This document shows, piece by piece, positions 37,172 to 50,655 of a stretch of 64,000 nucleotides of DNA. The position numbers and the translations under genes were made by a program. The first letter of the stretch is position 1; each line of letters opens with the position of its first letter. Under the pieces are notes generated by a model. The model searched no databases and was not told the origin of the DNA. It was given only the letters and a program-made list of their open reading frames with translations. The stretch comes from Schistocephalus solidus (Eukaryota > Platyhelminthes > Cestoda > Diphyllobothriidea > Diphyllobothriidae): the NCBI GenBank assembly GCA_017591395.1, contig WEDG01004911.1, forward strand, positions 1 to 64,000. Direction: 5' to 3'.

Positions 37172-38212
37172 TGTGTTCGAATGGGCTACAGCGATTAAGG
37201 CGGCTCGAATTAGCTTTCCTGTATGATATTTTATGCAATAAAACATGGAAACATCATTGAAAGTTTTCCTTAGCATTCCCTTACTTATCAGCATTTAAGA
37301 CCATTTTTGGCTGATATGGAAGTATCAATAGGCTCCTCAGATTTCCTTACTGTAGCATTTAACTTATTATAATCTATGTTACACGTCACTGAGGAAATAA
37401 ATTTCAATTACAATTCGCGTTTTATCTTTTGTACCATACACAGAGAAAACTTTTGCATGTCTTTTGCGTTACTTTCTCATAGCCATGCAATTTTTCCTCG
37501 ACTATATCTTTTTTCTGAGATGCGCGAACCCAACAGGGCAGTGCTTTTTGGATAGATAAATTCTCTGTAATTCCTTTTGAGTGTACAATAAATATGGAAC
37601 CTCGCGCTTGATCGTGAAATATTTCCATGTTTTTGTAAGAAGTGAGGTACGATCTTCCTCCAAACACACCGATTTTCTGCACCTTTTAACGAATGTCACT
37701 AAGAAACCTCTTATTAATGTCTTCAAAAATCTCCTTAGCCTATACCAAAAAATTTACGCTATTGAAAAGTGATTAAGTACCAGGTGGTTCCGCTTATTGA
37801 TTATTTTTTTGCACCCATCTTTTGGAGTAAATTTTTCTCCACTCTAGGAGGAATACTTTTTGTCTGCAGTTTATTTGAAGTTGTCCGTAAAGTTTGATTG
37901 TTCGGAAAATTCTTCCTTATTTTGAGGATTTGATCACCCGGAATATAGGGGAAGATTTGCATTTTCATTTCCTTTAACTTTACTTTAGTTCGCAAGTATT
38001 AATTATTCCCAGCTTTACCTCCAATCTTCCGTATTTTAGGAGTTGATTTTTTTACGATAAATAAATAAGTAGGTTTATTGATTGGGCATTTCTTGGGCAC
38101 CGTCAAATCACGGCCCACTCATTCTGCTGTGGTTCAGCCCTTTCATCAGTCATGTTCCTGAGATATATTGGTCTGGTTGAACTGTTTTACATTTAAAGAG
38201 TTGCAAGTTATC
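37172..38212. other. AT-rich, no gene recognised; upstream of RNF113
   Basis: Presumably holds the 5' UTR and promoter of the minus-strand cluster. A possible leader acceptor (CGCTGTAG) lies 15 nt before the RNF113 ATG. Lys-rich minus frames at 37422-37682 and 37801-37995 have no recognisable motif. A (ATAA)n tail-like patch lies at 38056-38070. Confidence 0.4.
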
Positions 38213-39690
38213 TGTAGGCTTTTGATCGTGTTGACCACGATCTCCTCCTGCTGAAACTTACCTCCTTCGGCATAGGTAACAAGCTTCTGAACTTAATATC
38301 CTCCTATTTGAATGATCGCGCACAACGGGTAAAAATTTCCGATGTTATCTCCAACCCCACGCACGTGAGGAGTGGCGTTATTCAGGGTAGTGTACTCGGC
38401 CCGCTTCTATTTTGCCTTTTTGTGAACGATGTTCCTGATTGTTTTCAGTATGGTAGGCCCTTTATGTACGCTGATGATTTAAAAGTTGCCTTTTGTTATA
38501 AACCGGTCGATCGCCACATTGTGCTTGAGCTCTTAAAAAGGATCTTCAAGCCTTCGCTCAGTGGTGCCGCACATGGCGCCTTTCGCTCTCTTGGCACAAA
38601 TGCTCCGTTATGGTTAGTTGTGACAACCATCAGCCCTCATCTAAGCATAGACGGTCATGACTTAAATGTGCCCGGGTTTATAACGGATCTGGGCATATCA
38701 TATTCTAGTAGTCTTAATCTGTCAGAGCACTGCGCCCCTGATTGTCTCTAAAGCACGCCAAACCACTGGGTTTATTCTCAGAAATTTTAAAACCCTCAAT
38801 ATTAGGACCAGCCTTTATAAAATGTATGTCAGACCTAGTCTGGAATACTGCTCGTTTCTATTTAGCCTTCTGCACGCGAGTGAACGGAGGAAGATAGAAT
38901 CAGTCCAGCACTTCTTTACTAAAAAGAGTTATTACTTCAGAGCACAGAAACTTGTCCTACCAACAACGCTGTGAGCTTACAAGCCTCGACCCGTTGTGGC
39001 TTCGTAGATTACAGAAGGGACTATTTTTTTACTGTTCAAGCTTTTTAAACGGTTTTTACCTTTAACCCCCTTACATCCCTGAGGCAGCTCGATCACTGTC
39101 GGCGCACCAATCATAGAGATGTATTCTTATTTCTTCCTTTGGCACGCACCGTTAAATACCGTCAGTTTTTTTCGGTAAACGCTATAGCAATCTGGAATAA
39201 ACTACCCAGAAGTATTAAAATTCAGCAAAACTATCCTTTGTTTACGAGAGCTGTCACTAGTTTTCTGCATTCAGGACACCTTCCGCGAATTTTGGGTGCT
39301 GATTCTCTGGAAGCTCTTTTCCGTTCTGATGGCGTCCACGGACTCTGAATCCTATGCCGGACTTCATGCTGAAGGCAATGTTGCTGGCTCTGCAGTCCGT
39401 AATCGGGTTATTCCTTATTCTACAGCTAGCAGCCGCTCGCCGGCATACTTGCTGCTGGTACAGAAGACCAGATCCACAACACCGAAAGGAGAAGTACTAC
39501 ACTGTGCACCTGTGTCAACACTTCCCTGTCCTAAACTTTAATCTGTTCAACAAGCTGCAGTTTTTTCTCCTGAAAATACCTTAAAGAACGATCAGGAGTT
39601 TTTTCACTGTCAGCTGGACCCCCTACTGTATACATCCCTTTTGACCTTGCCTGTAAACTGGCAATAAATAAATAAATAAATAAATAAGCG
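38213..39690 (+). mobile_element. 5'-truncated LINE (CR1/Jockey-like RT)
   Basis: Begins with an RT block AFDRVDHDLLLLKL near 38215, then SGVIQGSVLGPLLFCLFVND near 38370 and the catalytic YADDLKVAF near 38467. Several frameshifts and stops follow. A C-terminal block (SVNAIAIWNKLPRSIK) lies at 39170-39225. It ends in (AAAT)n at 39664-39687, a LINE-type 3' tail. The endonuclease is absent. Confidence 0.8.
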
Positions 39691-39989
39691 ACATATCGTG
39701 CCATGACTATTTTTACTTAAAAACAGCCTACTGGCTTTTTTAGTGGTACTGCATGCAGTGTTTTTCACTTTCATGCCATAAGCGTCTGGGTTTTGCACTT
39801 GAAAGATACGTATCACTCACTGAGCATTGATAGTTACGACATAAATATGCCAGAAATTATTCAACATCTGCGTATATTGTACGGGTCTTTCGGAACATTG
39901 CCTTACGATCGCCCCAATGCAAGAGAATTTAGAAAAGTAATCTTATAGATTACACAGGTATGGCAATTAAAGCTCGTTTCTATAAAGCG

Positions 39990-42900
39990 GGCTAGAATAT
40001 TATACACGCTTAGGAGGTGTTCAGCGGAAGAGGCCCGGATCTATTTAACATAATTTTTCTAAAAGAAATTGAACATAGAGACGACGATGTGCAACCACAA
40101 GCACTAGCCTGTTATGGCTTTCCAGATTGCTTGATGGTATTATGCCTATGCTTAGGTTAAAAAATAATAAGACCCTTCTCTGCACTCGATCCAGTTGTAG
40201 ATACTCCTCATTAAACCACGGACGTCAGGCCTGGACGGCCTATTCCAAGTGAGATCGAACAAATGCCTCATAGGTTCTTGGGGATAGTTCCTTATAAATC
40301 TGCACAAATCCACGTCTGAGCACAAATAAGACCTGTGTTTCACGTTTAGCTACCTTTAAACACTGTTAAGACGGTTTGAGTGAAGAATTTATTAGAACAC
40401 TGATGTAAACGAGCAGACCAGCTGCCAAGATGGTTGAGATTCTCTGGAAGTGTGTGCTTATCGGCATAAGATCTGATAACCCTCCACAATTAAAGATCGT
40501 CTGCAGACATAACGGCACTTCAACCCAGGTCGTCGACAAAGTCATTGATGTACACTAAGAAGAGTAACGACCCTAAGACGGAGCCTTGGGGGACACCACT
40601 TAGAACCAGAGTAGATGTGGACTTCGAACTATCGATACACATAGTTTGCAATCTTCCTATAAGAAAATCTGCGATCCATTGCAGCAGCATTCTTCTTATT
40701 CCAATTTCAGATAACTTATGGATTAAGCGTTCGTGTCGCACACTGTCAAGCGCCTTATTGAAATCAGTGTAGATGATGTAAACTCGACTATCTTCATCCA
40801 CTGCATTAGTCCGCTGATCTTTAAAGAGCAATAAAGTGGATAGACAAGAGCGATTCTGTCTGAAGCCATGCTGAAGCTCTGAGAGTAATCGGTTATCCTC
40901 CAGGAAATTCAAGGTCACCTTCTTAATTATTAATTCCATTATTTTACAGCAAATGGAGGTAAGGCTGACAAACCGATAATTGTTGACATTTGATAGAGCC
41001 CCACTCTTGTATATGGGGTATATGTTTGCTGTCTTCCATTTGGACTGAAATTTCCCTGATTCAAATGATAAATTAAATATATGCGGGAGTGTTTTGAGAG
41101 TTTGCCGGCCAGTTCTTTCAAGAAATTTGCCGGTAAATCGTCTGGACCAGATGACTTTGCTTTTTTGAGATTTTGCCGTTCACGTTCCACGAGAGTTTTT
41201 GGGAAGAATTCAAGCACTGGATCGGCGTTTATAACAGCACTGTTCACATGGTCCAGCTGAAGTCCAGGTTTTCTAGTGAATACCGATGCATATAACCAAC
41301 CCAAGTGCTCGGCTTTCTCGCAATTTTCAACGACTTCAATATCATTCCCATCCATAAGTACTGCGACTGGGTCCTTGTTTTTTTAATCGAATGGAATAAA
41401 ATGTTAGGCTTATTTTTGCCTGTTGGATAATTTTTGATTTATAGCTCTTCCTTGCCTGACGGATCATTTTTCGACAACATTTCGCTGGTGACTAAATGTT
41501 TCATGATGTTCTGCTGACCCTGTTCCCCTGAATACCTTCCATTTTTTATTCTTCTTATTTAACTGTCTGCTAAGTTCTCTTGTTAACCAGGCAGGGTGAC
41601 TAGTTTTATTTTCCACCTTCACTGGACAGAAGTGTTCAATCAGATCAATTGAAACTGTCTTAACCTATCGCCAGTCATCCTCCGGATTCTCTTTGAGAAA
41701 ACAATCCCATTTCATGGACATCAGTTCTTTCTTCATCGCGTTAAAATCAGCCTTCCATATATTTCGCTTGCCTTCCGTTCTCTTCCAGCGTTGAAAATAA
41801 TGTGAGTTATCACACAGCAGCGTTCTATGGTCACTCTTACCGTGTAGTGCAGTAGAATTCACTTCATAAATGTTATAGAAGTCCTTCGTAAATACTAGGT
41901 CCAGGCAATTTTCTCTTTGGTTCTCCCTTAATCTCGCTGGTATGTTAATCTTCTGTACTAGAGGTTGGTCAAGAGTGAGATCCATTAGCTTGCTGCCGAA
42001 GGAAGTTGATGGTCTGAAGATCATCAAGAATTTTAGGTTTTGTAAACAATTCTTTTTATCTTTATCCAGAGAAATTCCTATTCAAGGAAGAGGGCGTGCG
42101 CTCGTTTGACTGCCGAGATTCCTGTCCTTACGTTTACGGCTAATTCACCTCCCAGTTTATTTTCACGGTCTCTTCGAAAGAGCTGATATCCATCTATCGA
42201 AACCTCGCTATCTGCGATTTCGCCTTTTAGCCACGTTTCCGTAATGGCAACGACATCGGGCGTTTGGTCTGAGACTAGTGTCTTGAGTTCGTCTATTTTT
42301 GAATGGAGACTCTGAGCATTGGTATACAAACATCTCAATTTATACTACGTAACTCCATCATATAGATTTCTGTACATTTCATGGGATGGGATGCTAGAGT
42401 CTGTCAGTGCTTTCCGAGACAAACTAATGTCCATCTCGCCCCTGTCAACCGAGTTCTGGAGCACCTTCTTTTTGCTATACGAGCTCCCCAAAGTTGTGCA
42501 CTTCTTATTTAGTGTCCTCCGTCTCGATGAGAACCCGCCTTGATAATGTACGGGGTCTGTCACAAGAAAGATCAATTCGTCACTTTTATTTCTCCATCCT
42601 TTATTTGGAACAATTTCCCCCTTTTCGGTTCGCCTATTCAGTTATTTTCTCAGTATCCTCATTTTGTGCCTTTCCGTCGGTTCGCAATCCGGCAGAAAAA
42701 AACACATCCCTGTGTGAGCTACGGAGAGCCATTCACCGTTCTAGGAGGCGTGAAACCTAAACATCATTTTCAAGAATGATTTTAAGAGGCCTCGCTGATG
42801 ATAGTTCATGTGAAATACCCACCTTCCCTAAACGGAATGCTTTGTGCACGGTAACGCATTCGTCATCTTAAAGGCCGAGGTCATGTTCTACCCTTTCCTT

Positions 42901-43910
42901 TGCAGCCATAGAAGTGCACTCGGGAGCCTCTTTGATAACAAAATTGCGTTTTCGGTCGAAATGTCTGTTTGGTTACCTGGTGTTCTGATTTGTTGAAAAG
43001 GCTTCAGTATCAGGAAAAATTAAACTTTTGTCGACGATGTTATTGCGTAAGTACTAGCAACGATTCCTTAAGTTAATCGTGAATCCCTTTTGAGAACTTT
43101 GCCAATTTTTTCTGCACTTACTCCTGTTTTACTAGCAGAGGATTCCGCTTGAGAATCTATCTGAAATAACGAGATTTGTTCAGAAATGAAACTCATGTTT
43201 TGTGAAATCATCTTGGCCTATTTTGACTTCGAATTCTTCGTCTAAGGTCCTTCAAATTCGACTAGCTTTTCATTGTCGCCCTTTGTTGTGTCATACAGCA
43301 ACGATGCCACATATGTTTGTGTATTCAGAGCATTACTGCTTCTGTCTGAGCTAGATGACAGAAGTAAGGTGCATGAGTTGGTTTGATCTCCCTTTCGAAG
43401 GAAGGAAATGTCTACTGATTTACTGAGCTCTGTAGACGCAATGTCTTTTAGCTCTACATTAGGTATTTTTGAGGAAGCTATTTTGGCGTACATAATTTCT
43501 TTTGTTAGAATTCTCGTTGTTACGGGTGTTTTCTTGTCGGATGAACAATGAGCCTTCTCTTTTAGATCGGCCATTTCTTGTTTCAAGTTATTTATCTTTT
43601 TCTCCATCAATAGGAATATCTATAGGAGACTTAAACCAACCATGTATTTTTCTTCCTCATAGGTGACATTCATTTGTGTTTTCAGGCTTTTTGCCCACTT
43701 GGCAGGAGGAGAAGTAGAAACAAAATGTATGTCTTTTTTATCCTTTTCTGTTTCTTTCCAATTTTGTCGATCAGATTTCCGTGTGAATGAGGTGGAATGG
43801 TTAGGTGCGTCGCCACATGTTTCTTTGACGAGGTTTCGATTCCCAAACATGGCATCAATTATTTTTTCCCGCGTATATGCATCCTGAGCGTCTGTGTTTT
43901 CCATACCTCT
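39990..43910 (-). mobile_element. LINE (CR1/Jockey-like), long but degraded copy
   Basis: Read on the minus strand. An APE-type endonuclease starts at 42338-42078 (CLYTNAQSLHSKIDELK, then VVAITETWLKGE) and continues at 42027-41665 (ARLRENQRENCLDLVFTKDF, GKSDHRTLL). An RT N-terminal region lies at 41355-40939 (SSGPDDLPANFLKELA). The RT core lies at 40939-40520 (LQHGFRQNRSCLSTLLLFKD, DFNKALDSVRHERLIHKL, SGVPQGSVLGSLLFLVYIND). A thumb region lies near 40310-40160 (RTYEAFVRSHLE, LQLDRVQRR). Upstream, 43904-43242 encodes two hydrophilic Lys-rich frames that may be ORF1 remnants (KKINNLKQEMADLKEKAH looks coiled-coil). Several stops and frameshifts; inactive. The 3' end near 39990 is approximate. 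Confidence 0.8.
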
Positions 43911-44049
43911 TAGGATTCTAAGCGAATGAATTTTAATTTATAAATCTTCTCAAATAAATGAGCTAGGGTGCAATAATATTCAGCAGTCAGCCTTCTAAGA
44001 AGCATAAAACGACTCAACACTTGTTGTGACTTCTCCTTCCCCGATTAAG

Positions 44050-47000
44050 AGCAGATTAAAGCAGCACACAGCTGGCGTGAATTTTAGAAGCAGGTGAACG
44101 TTGAAGCTTGTATTTCTCGCAGGGATAAACTTCGGGTAGACTGGTAGACTGCACAAAAACTACAGTTAGTTTGACGGTGAAGCCAGGGAAGAAGCCAGTA
44201 TTCAGACAGAGTCGACGCGTTCCATTTGCAGAACAATCAGCGGTTGAGGAAGAACTGGAACGTTTACAGCAGAATGGCATTATCTGCCCCACAAAATATT
44301 CAGCGTGGGCAGCCCCGATAGTGGCGGTAAAGAAGCCTAACGGGAGAATAAGGTTGTGTGCAGATTATTCAAGTTGGTTGAATGACGCTTTAGAAGACTT
44401 TTATTACCCTCTGCCGACTGTAGAACACATTTTTGCGACGTTGAATGGAGGAAACGTTTTCGCATCTTTCTGAGGCATATCTACAGCTACCGTTTGATGA
44501 GGCCGCGCAGAAGATGTAGACAATTAATTCAAATAAGGGTCTTTCGAATATACTCGTCTCAAATATGACGTCAAAACAGCACCCAGTATATTCCAGCAGC
44601 TTATGGACACCATGCTTATAAATATCCCTGGGATTATTGCTTACTTGGATGACATTTTGGTCGTCGGTCGTACAGACGAGGAGATGCTTCAGAGACTGGA
44701 TAAGGTCATGGAAAATCTTATTGATTATGGCCTGAAAATAAACTTGGAGAAGAGCGAGTTCCTTCGAAAAAAAAATCCACTACTTGGGATTTGTGGTAAG
44801 TGAGGCAGGACGATCACCAGATCAAGAGAGAGTTACAGTATTCAAGAATGTGAAGGTGCCAAAGAATTTGCGCGAGCTACAATCATTTATGGGTTTGCTC
44901 AGCTACTACTCGCCATTTATTACAGGGCTGCACAACTTAACACCACCTTTAAACCGACTGCTTTGCAAAGATGCAAAATTTAACTGGTCAGCAGACCATC
45001 AGGAAGCGTTTGACAGTATCAAGGCAAAGATTACTGAGTCAACTGATCTCTCACATTTCGAAGCCGATAAAGAAAATATTGTCCAGACGGATGCATCTGA
45101 GTATGGGTTAGGTGGCGTTTTCCTTCAGAAGGATTCGGACGGAAAAATCTTGCCCTTAATGCATGTCGCCAGAGCACTCACAAAGGCAGAAATAAACTAC
45201 AGTCAAATCGAGAAAGAGGCACTGGCGACCATCTTTGCAGTACAGAAATTCCATCAGTTCATTTACGGTAGACATTTCGTCCTCCACACAGATCATCAGC
45301 CATTAAAGTTTTTGCTGGGCACAAATCGTGGCGTGCCCCAGTACGCGGCGAAGAGGATACAACGGTGGAGTACCGTCCTCTTGAGTTATGACTTCACAAT
45401 TGAGTACGTGCTCACTCAGAAGTTCAGGGCTCCAGATGCTTTATCACGACTGAGCGTAAGCGACGAAAATCCAGAAGATGTGGTGATCACAAGCACTTTG
45501 ATACAAGACGACGAAGAATTTAGAGGTGTCATACGGCATGTGCCTCTCACAGACGAACATATCAGAGCAACCACCACAGCAGACCCACTATTACGCCAGG
45601 TAAAGAAGTTTATTCGGAACGGTTGGCCCAATTAAGTTAAGGTACACCCAGCTTTAAGGCCCTTCAGGAACCGGAAGGAGCAGTTGTATATCACCGAAGA
45701 ATGTAGAGTGATTATTCCAGCCAAAAATCAACAACAAGTTTTACCTGAACTTTACGCCGGACACCAGGGTATGACTCGTATGAAACAACTGGCCCGAAGG
45801 TACGTATATTGGCCAGGAATTGATAACGAGATTGAATCTTTCGTTCGAAGTTTTGGTCCATGTGGACGATTCGCTAAGAATCCACCGAAAGTACCACCCA
45901 TGCCATGGCCAGAGGTGACGATACCGTGGACAAGAGTCCATATGGATTTCGCTGGACCATTTTTAAACCGCATGTTTCTAGTAGTCAATGACGCATGGTC
46001 AAAGTGGGCAGAAGTTTTTGATGTTGCGGCAGCCACCGCCGAGGTCACATCAAAAAAGACGGAAGAAATTATCTCCAGATATGGCATCCCCACATAGATT
46101 GTGACGGATAACGGCATCCAGTTTACGTCATCAGTGTTCCGACAGTTGTGCCAGAAATGGGGAATCCGACATGTGACGTCACCGCCATTTCATCCCCAAT
46201 TGAACGGTCAAACAGAGCGTTTTGTTGACACCTTCAAGAGAGCTATGAGAAAGATGTGGAACGCAGAGGTTAAAATAGACTATCTCAACACTTTCCTTCT
46301 GGCCTACGGAACAATCCCAAAAATGAGCTGGGTGGTCAAACACCAGCCGAACGTTTTCTGGGCAGATAACCTGATGTACGACTACAGTACCTTAAACCTG
46401 AGGTTCGAGTTTCCCATTAGCCAAAAGATTATTTTTGGGAGGGAGAAGAGTTGTTTGCCCGAATTTATAATCCTGGCGAGAAACCGTGGGTAGAGGGCAT
46501 TGTCAGAAAGTCGAAAGACGTTGTCCATGAGGTGGAAACGGCAACAGGGATAATTAAAACGACATGCGAACCAGCTCAGACGGAGGTTCAACACGGATGG
46601 CCAAATAGCCCTCGATTTGCTATGTGACACTTTTGAGGTCCCTACACACGAAGAAGACACAAGGCTGATATCACCTCCCATCCGCACGAGTCATAGAAAA
46701 ACACAACCACCAAAAAAACTCATCGTGGACCCGAAGAAGACACGATATGAGGTCCACCTTTCAAAAGCGGAAGGTGTTACGGAGATGGGATCCGCTGTTG
46801 AGTCGTGGCCCAAGGCGGAAACGGCACGTGTTGACGCACGCCTAAATAGGCCAAGCCGGATGAGGAAAATGTGCAGGCAACCAATCGGTATGCGCCGCTG
46901 CACCGAGCACGCGTCAAGCCCCCACACACGCCTGTGGCCCAAATTCGAGAAGTTTTTGCCAGGGGTTTTCCAGCGTGAGAAGCGACCAATCAATGCGAGC

Positions 47001-47193
47001 CACGTTGCAGGCCAGAAAGTCCCAGAACGCTCTCCGTCACGATTGGTCGGAATGTTCTAGAGCACCCGAGAACTAAATAAATAGACGAGAGTTGATGACC
47101 TTGAGATCTGCTGTTTTCTGTCGGCCCAGCATAGTGTTTTGTTCCAGAAACCGGCTTTGCCTTCTCCTCTATCACACCCGTCGGGATATAACA
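44050..47193 (+). mobile_element. Ty3/Gypsy LTR retrotransposon, 5'-truncated and broken
   Basis: The pol order RT, RNase H, integrase is that of Ty3/Gypsy. The RT starts near 44171 (ELERLQQNGIICPTKYSAWA, VAVKKPNGRIRLCADYS) and stops early at 44473. It resumes with IAYLDDILVVG near 44640, holding the catalytic Asp pair. RNase H lies in the 44784-45635 frame (TDASEYGLGGVFLQKD; SQIEKEALATIFAVQKFHQF; LHTDHQPLKFLL). The integrase H-C region at 45684-46097 keeps HQGM and the WPGID block, but the first Cys of the second pair is lost. The core keeps HMDFAG and VTDNG, with the Glu in LNGQTERF near 46205. A TAG at 46096 breaks it. gag, protease and the 5' LTR are missing. It is a decayed genomic copy. 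Confidence 0.88.
46775..47193 (+). repeat. 3' LTR of the Gypsy element
   Basis: Starts TGTTACGGAG directly after a purine-rich AAAAGCGGAAGG tract (polypurine primer site) and ends GGGATATAACA, giving matching TGTTA...TAACA termini. An AATAAA signal lies in CTAAATAAATAG near 47074. About 419 bp. There is no 5' LTR in the window to compare with. Confidence 0.7.
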
Positions 47194-47245
47194 ACACTCT
47201 AACATACGAGGGCCAAATTGTCACCCCTTTCGTACGAAGCCGGTG

Positions 47246-48270
47246 TTTTTGCAAGGACAAGTTCGTGTGTGGTACGCGTAGACGGATTGTATTAACTCTG
47301 TTAGCAACTTGCGCCCACTCTCCGTATCAGTCGGTTGACCGACTTGTGCATGCGGGGGGGGGGAAGAGAGTGAGGCGGACCTTGAGGACTCCATCCCCAT
47401 AGACACTGCACATTTCTCCCTAAAATGAAACTGCTGCGCTTCAATCTATAAAGACGTCATAAAAGCCGTGACTTTAAAGGCGGCCGACTGATGGTATAAC
47501 CTGGTTCTCCTCTCAGGACGGAGTCAGGCTGCAATGACCCCTTCTGAATATGGTCTCTACGATACTTCATTCCTATTGGGAGCTGAGTCACTCCTTGTTG
47601 GTTCTTAAGAACCATGGTCCATCGTGCACGGAAAGGGTGTGTGGCACGCCTAGACGGGCTGCTTCATTCTATGCTCATTGCTCCAAGTCCCGGTTATCTA
47701 GACTGCTTGCTTCGACACGGGGTTCGTGTGTGATGAAAGATAGTGTGGTGGACGCTGCGTAAGTCTACTAAGACGACATTTTAATCGCCAGTTTCGACGG
47801 GATTCATTGTGTGCCACAAATGATGGTAACGCAGGGACGGTGGCTGGCGCATGAATGGGATCATAGTGGCAGCAGTCTTGCGCTGTATATATCGCACGAT
47901 CACTTCCCCACCGGATCCCAGTGTCATGAACAAATCAAGAAGACCGGACACAGGTAGCTGGCGTGACCTGAGCCGCCCCGTGCTCGAATCCCACGGATTG
48001 GGAGCGCCATAGAGGCCACATTTAGGAGCCACTACAGCTTAAGTCTCGCTCCGCCACCATACACCGGGCTGAACATGCAGTCCGAGGGTACCATCATTTG
48101 GAAACCTTCGAAGCCACGGCGCTTAACGCATCGTAACAGCTTCAGTCATGCCATATTGTTTAGTGAAAAAAAATACACAGAGCCATTGAACCCAATCCCT
48201 ACTCCAATTTCCAGGCCACTATTTAAACCGGTCAGCGGAATGGTACGGGAAATGGGTGCAGTAGTTGACA
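47246..48270. repeat. Composite repeat A+B in head-to-head inverted arrangement (~1 kb palindrome)
   Basis: 47246-47640 is repeat A forward. About 47690-47795 is repeat B forward (GTGGACGCTGCGTAAGTCTA). About 47800-47935 is repeat B reverse (ACGCAGGGACGGTGGC, CATAGTGGCAGCAGTCTTGC). 47985-48270 is repeat A reverse (GGAGCGCCATAGAGGCCAC, AGGAGCCACTACAGC). The centre is near 47797. Arms are diverged, so it is an old inverted duplication or a fold-back element. It begins about 50 bp after the Gypsy LTR. Confidence 0.6.
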
Positions 48271-50035
48271 TACCTAATACACTCGTCTGAGTGAGCATAA
48301 TAACCGATCTGTTCCTCCAACTAATAGAAGTATAAACTAATTGACGTGCAAGTTACGGTCCACCGGTTCACCATTCTGTGAACAAAAGGTGGAAATTATC
48401 TTTTGCGATGGTCGAACTGTCGTGTGTGTGTGGAATGTTTGACTGGAGGACTGAAAGAAAGGCTAAATGGCTCCTTTGTCTTGCCATCTGAGAAGGAAGG
48501 CGACAGATGTTGAACATGCCTACCTCAGTATAAAATAATTTACGTACAATTCGCCATCTTACGTCGACTGTGCGTTGCTTACGACGTCCAAACTGTCAAA
48601 ATATACCAGGAAGTTTGACGCTGTTTGATCGAATGCATTGCTTCGCCACTTACACCCGTTTAATAGAGCAGAACTTAATCTTCCCTTATACACGTCAACT
48701 ACTGTTTTCGGCATATTCGTTACCCCCAAAGCAAGAGAAGACGCGTATCTTTTTGACTCCTGACAAGCGCTTCAGGCATTCGTAACCACAGGTGACAGTC
48801 ACTAATCAGCACATGTGACAGCCGTCTCAAAACATATCAGCCACGTTCTGAAAGGACTGGCGCTTTTTGTCTTACTATCCTCGATATGCCAATGCATCAG
48901 ACGCAACAAGGTGAGGGTGACAGCTACTTCCGTGCGCATCCTCTTTCTCCGAGCTCTTTTCACGAACTCTGAGATGTCAGAAAAGATAATTTGTACATTG
49001 GGGTCAAATGAATGGAAGCAGGTCAAACATCCGCTAATGGGATGTCTCAGAAGCAGGCGTAATGACGCACGCCTTCGAATGGGTGGGATGTTAGCGTTTA
49101 AAATTAAAACAGACTCTTAACGTTCGTACATCAATGGCAACCGCCTTGCATCGAACAAGAGAGTATACCACTGAAAAAACACAACACGAAGTTGTATAGT
49201 AGTGACAAATTGCTTAATTCAGAGTCCAACCAATACAGTAATATTGCACAAGACTTGCTCTATGGGTACGGTTAGAGATAGTAGACAGTCCAGTCTCAGT
49301 TCGCTGGCGAGTACGATGCCGGGATGTCAGTTTGACAAACAACTAAGCCTACTGGTAACCAGGTTTAGAGGATTGAACCTTTCCCCAATAATAGCTCAGG
49401 ACAAAAGGGATATAAGACGAGTGCATAAGAGCATATGTATAGAAATTACAACTTTCTGAAAGCTCGATATGTCTCCCAGTCCATTCCTGAATCCAGCAGT
49501 CCCTTAGAGTTAATTCTGATCACCGTATTGTCTTCTGTGCTATCGGATGGGATAGTTGGGGCGTCCGTAGCCTCTGAGGTTCTCAACCTCGAAAAGGTCG
49601 GCATTAAAACGCAGAGGTAGGAAGAGTTGGCCTCACACCGAGGGTCCTCAGTCGTCGAGGGATGACCGAAAGCCGTAAGACGAAGAGGTGGGTGGGTGGC
49701 ATGGCTGGTCAAAAGGCGCTCATTGAGTTCGAAAGACACAGTCGAGCCACCGCCGCCGCCGTCGTCGGCAGCAGCTAGTCGGGAATTAGCTTCGTAAATG
49801 CGACCGGGGAGGCCACAAAGTAGAGGATGGCGTACTCCACGGCTACAGGAGGCGAACCCGATACACTGCATTCCGTGCTGTACGGCATGACAGCCGCGTT
49901 TTCGACGCCCACTAATTTTGGTTTCTAGCAAGTTGAACGAACGAGTGAGCTAAGAGAGGAAGGGATGGAGAGAGAGAGGGGAGAATATGGATCACGCAAT
50001 AAATACAGTTTACGATCGCTGGGAAGTTCAGTTAC
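48271..50035. other. No gene recognised
   Basis: No conserved coding segment. A 161-codon minus frame at 49931-49446 is Ser/Arg-rich, covers a CCGCCG-type low-complexity stretch and has no domain I know. Confidence 0.4.
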
Positions 50036-50400
50036 CAAAGGGACGAGTGAGTCCTGTAACCGATCGGTGAGCACCTACTTACCATAGCTAATATTCCCGA
50101 TCAAAACCGGCAAGACAACGAGCTCGTGGCGCAGTGGGTAGAGCGTTAGAATTGTGCCCAACAGGTTGCGAGTTCGAGCCTCGGGCACCGCAGTGCCTGG
50201 GGTTGGGTATGGCTGGCTGATGACGGCTAATAAGCCAGAAATGGCCATTCCAGTCTCCCTAGTCTTTGTCTGTAATGTTATTTTGCCTATATCCTAAGCT
50301 GCCTTACAGCTGCTGGCGGGACTCGAGAGTTAGCCCCAAGGCACAACGGGACGATTGAGTCCTGTAACCGATCGGTGAGCACCTACTTACCATATGTATA
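50036..50400 (+). repeat. SINE, forward, one full unit plus the start of a second
   Basis: GGGACGAGTGAGTCCTGTAA, GATCGGTGAGCACCTACTTA; A box GTGGCGCAGTGGG at 50126-50138; B box AGTTCGAGCC at 50171-50180; then GGTTGGGTATGGCTGGCTGA and CCAGAAATGGCCATTCCAGT. From about 50338 the unit start repeats (CGGGACGATTGAGTCCTGTA, GATCGGTGAGCACCTACTTA). Unit step is ~300 bp, as in the array at the left end of the window. Confidence 0.85.
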
Positions 50401-50404
50401 TGAC

Positions 50405-50655
50405 AGGCGGAAGGACAAAGAGATGAGAGACTCGAATGGCCATTTCTGGCTTAGTAGCAGTCATCGGCCAGCCATACCCAATCAATGAGGCCCAAACACA
50501 CGATCTGCTGGTTAGAAGTTCGACGCCCTAACCATAAAGCCACAGTCTCGTTGTTCTGTCGGTTGTGATCGGGCATAATAACAGTGGTAGACGGGCGCTT
50601 ACCGATCGCGCTATGGCGCCCACTCGTTCCTTTGTGCCTTGGAGTTAAATCTCGA
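50405..50655 (-). repeat. SINE, reverse unit
   Basis: GAGAGACTCGAATGGCCATT, GGCCAGCCATACCCAAT, inverted A-box area ACCATAAAGCCACAGTCTCG, then CTTACCGATCGCGC and CCACTCGTTCCTTTGTGCC. It faces the forward units just to its left, giving an inverted pair. Confidence 0.8.

Noticed and set aside
49446..49931. 161-codon minus-strand frame
   Set aside because: Contains a CCG-repeat stretch and no recognisable domain or splice structure; treated as chance.
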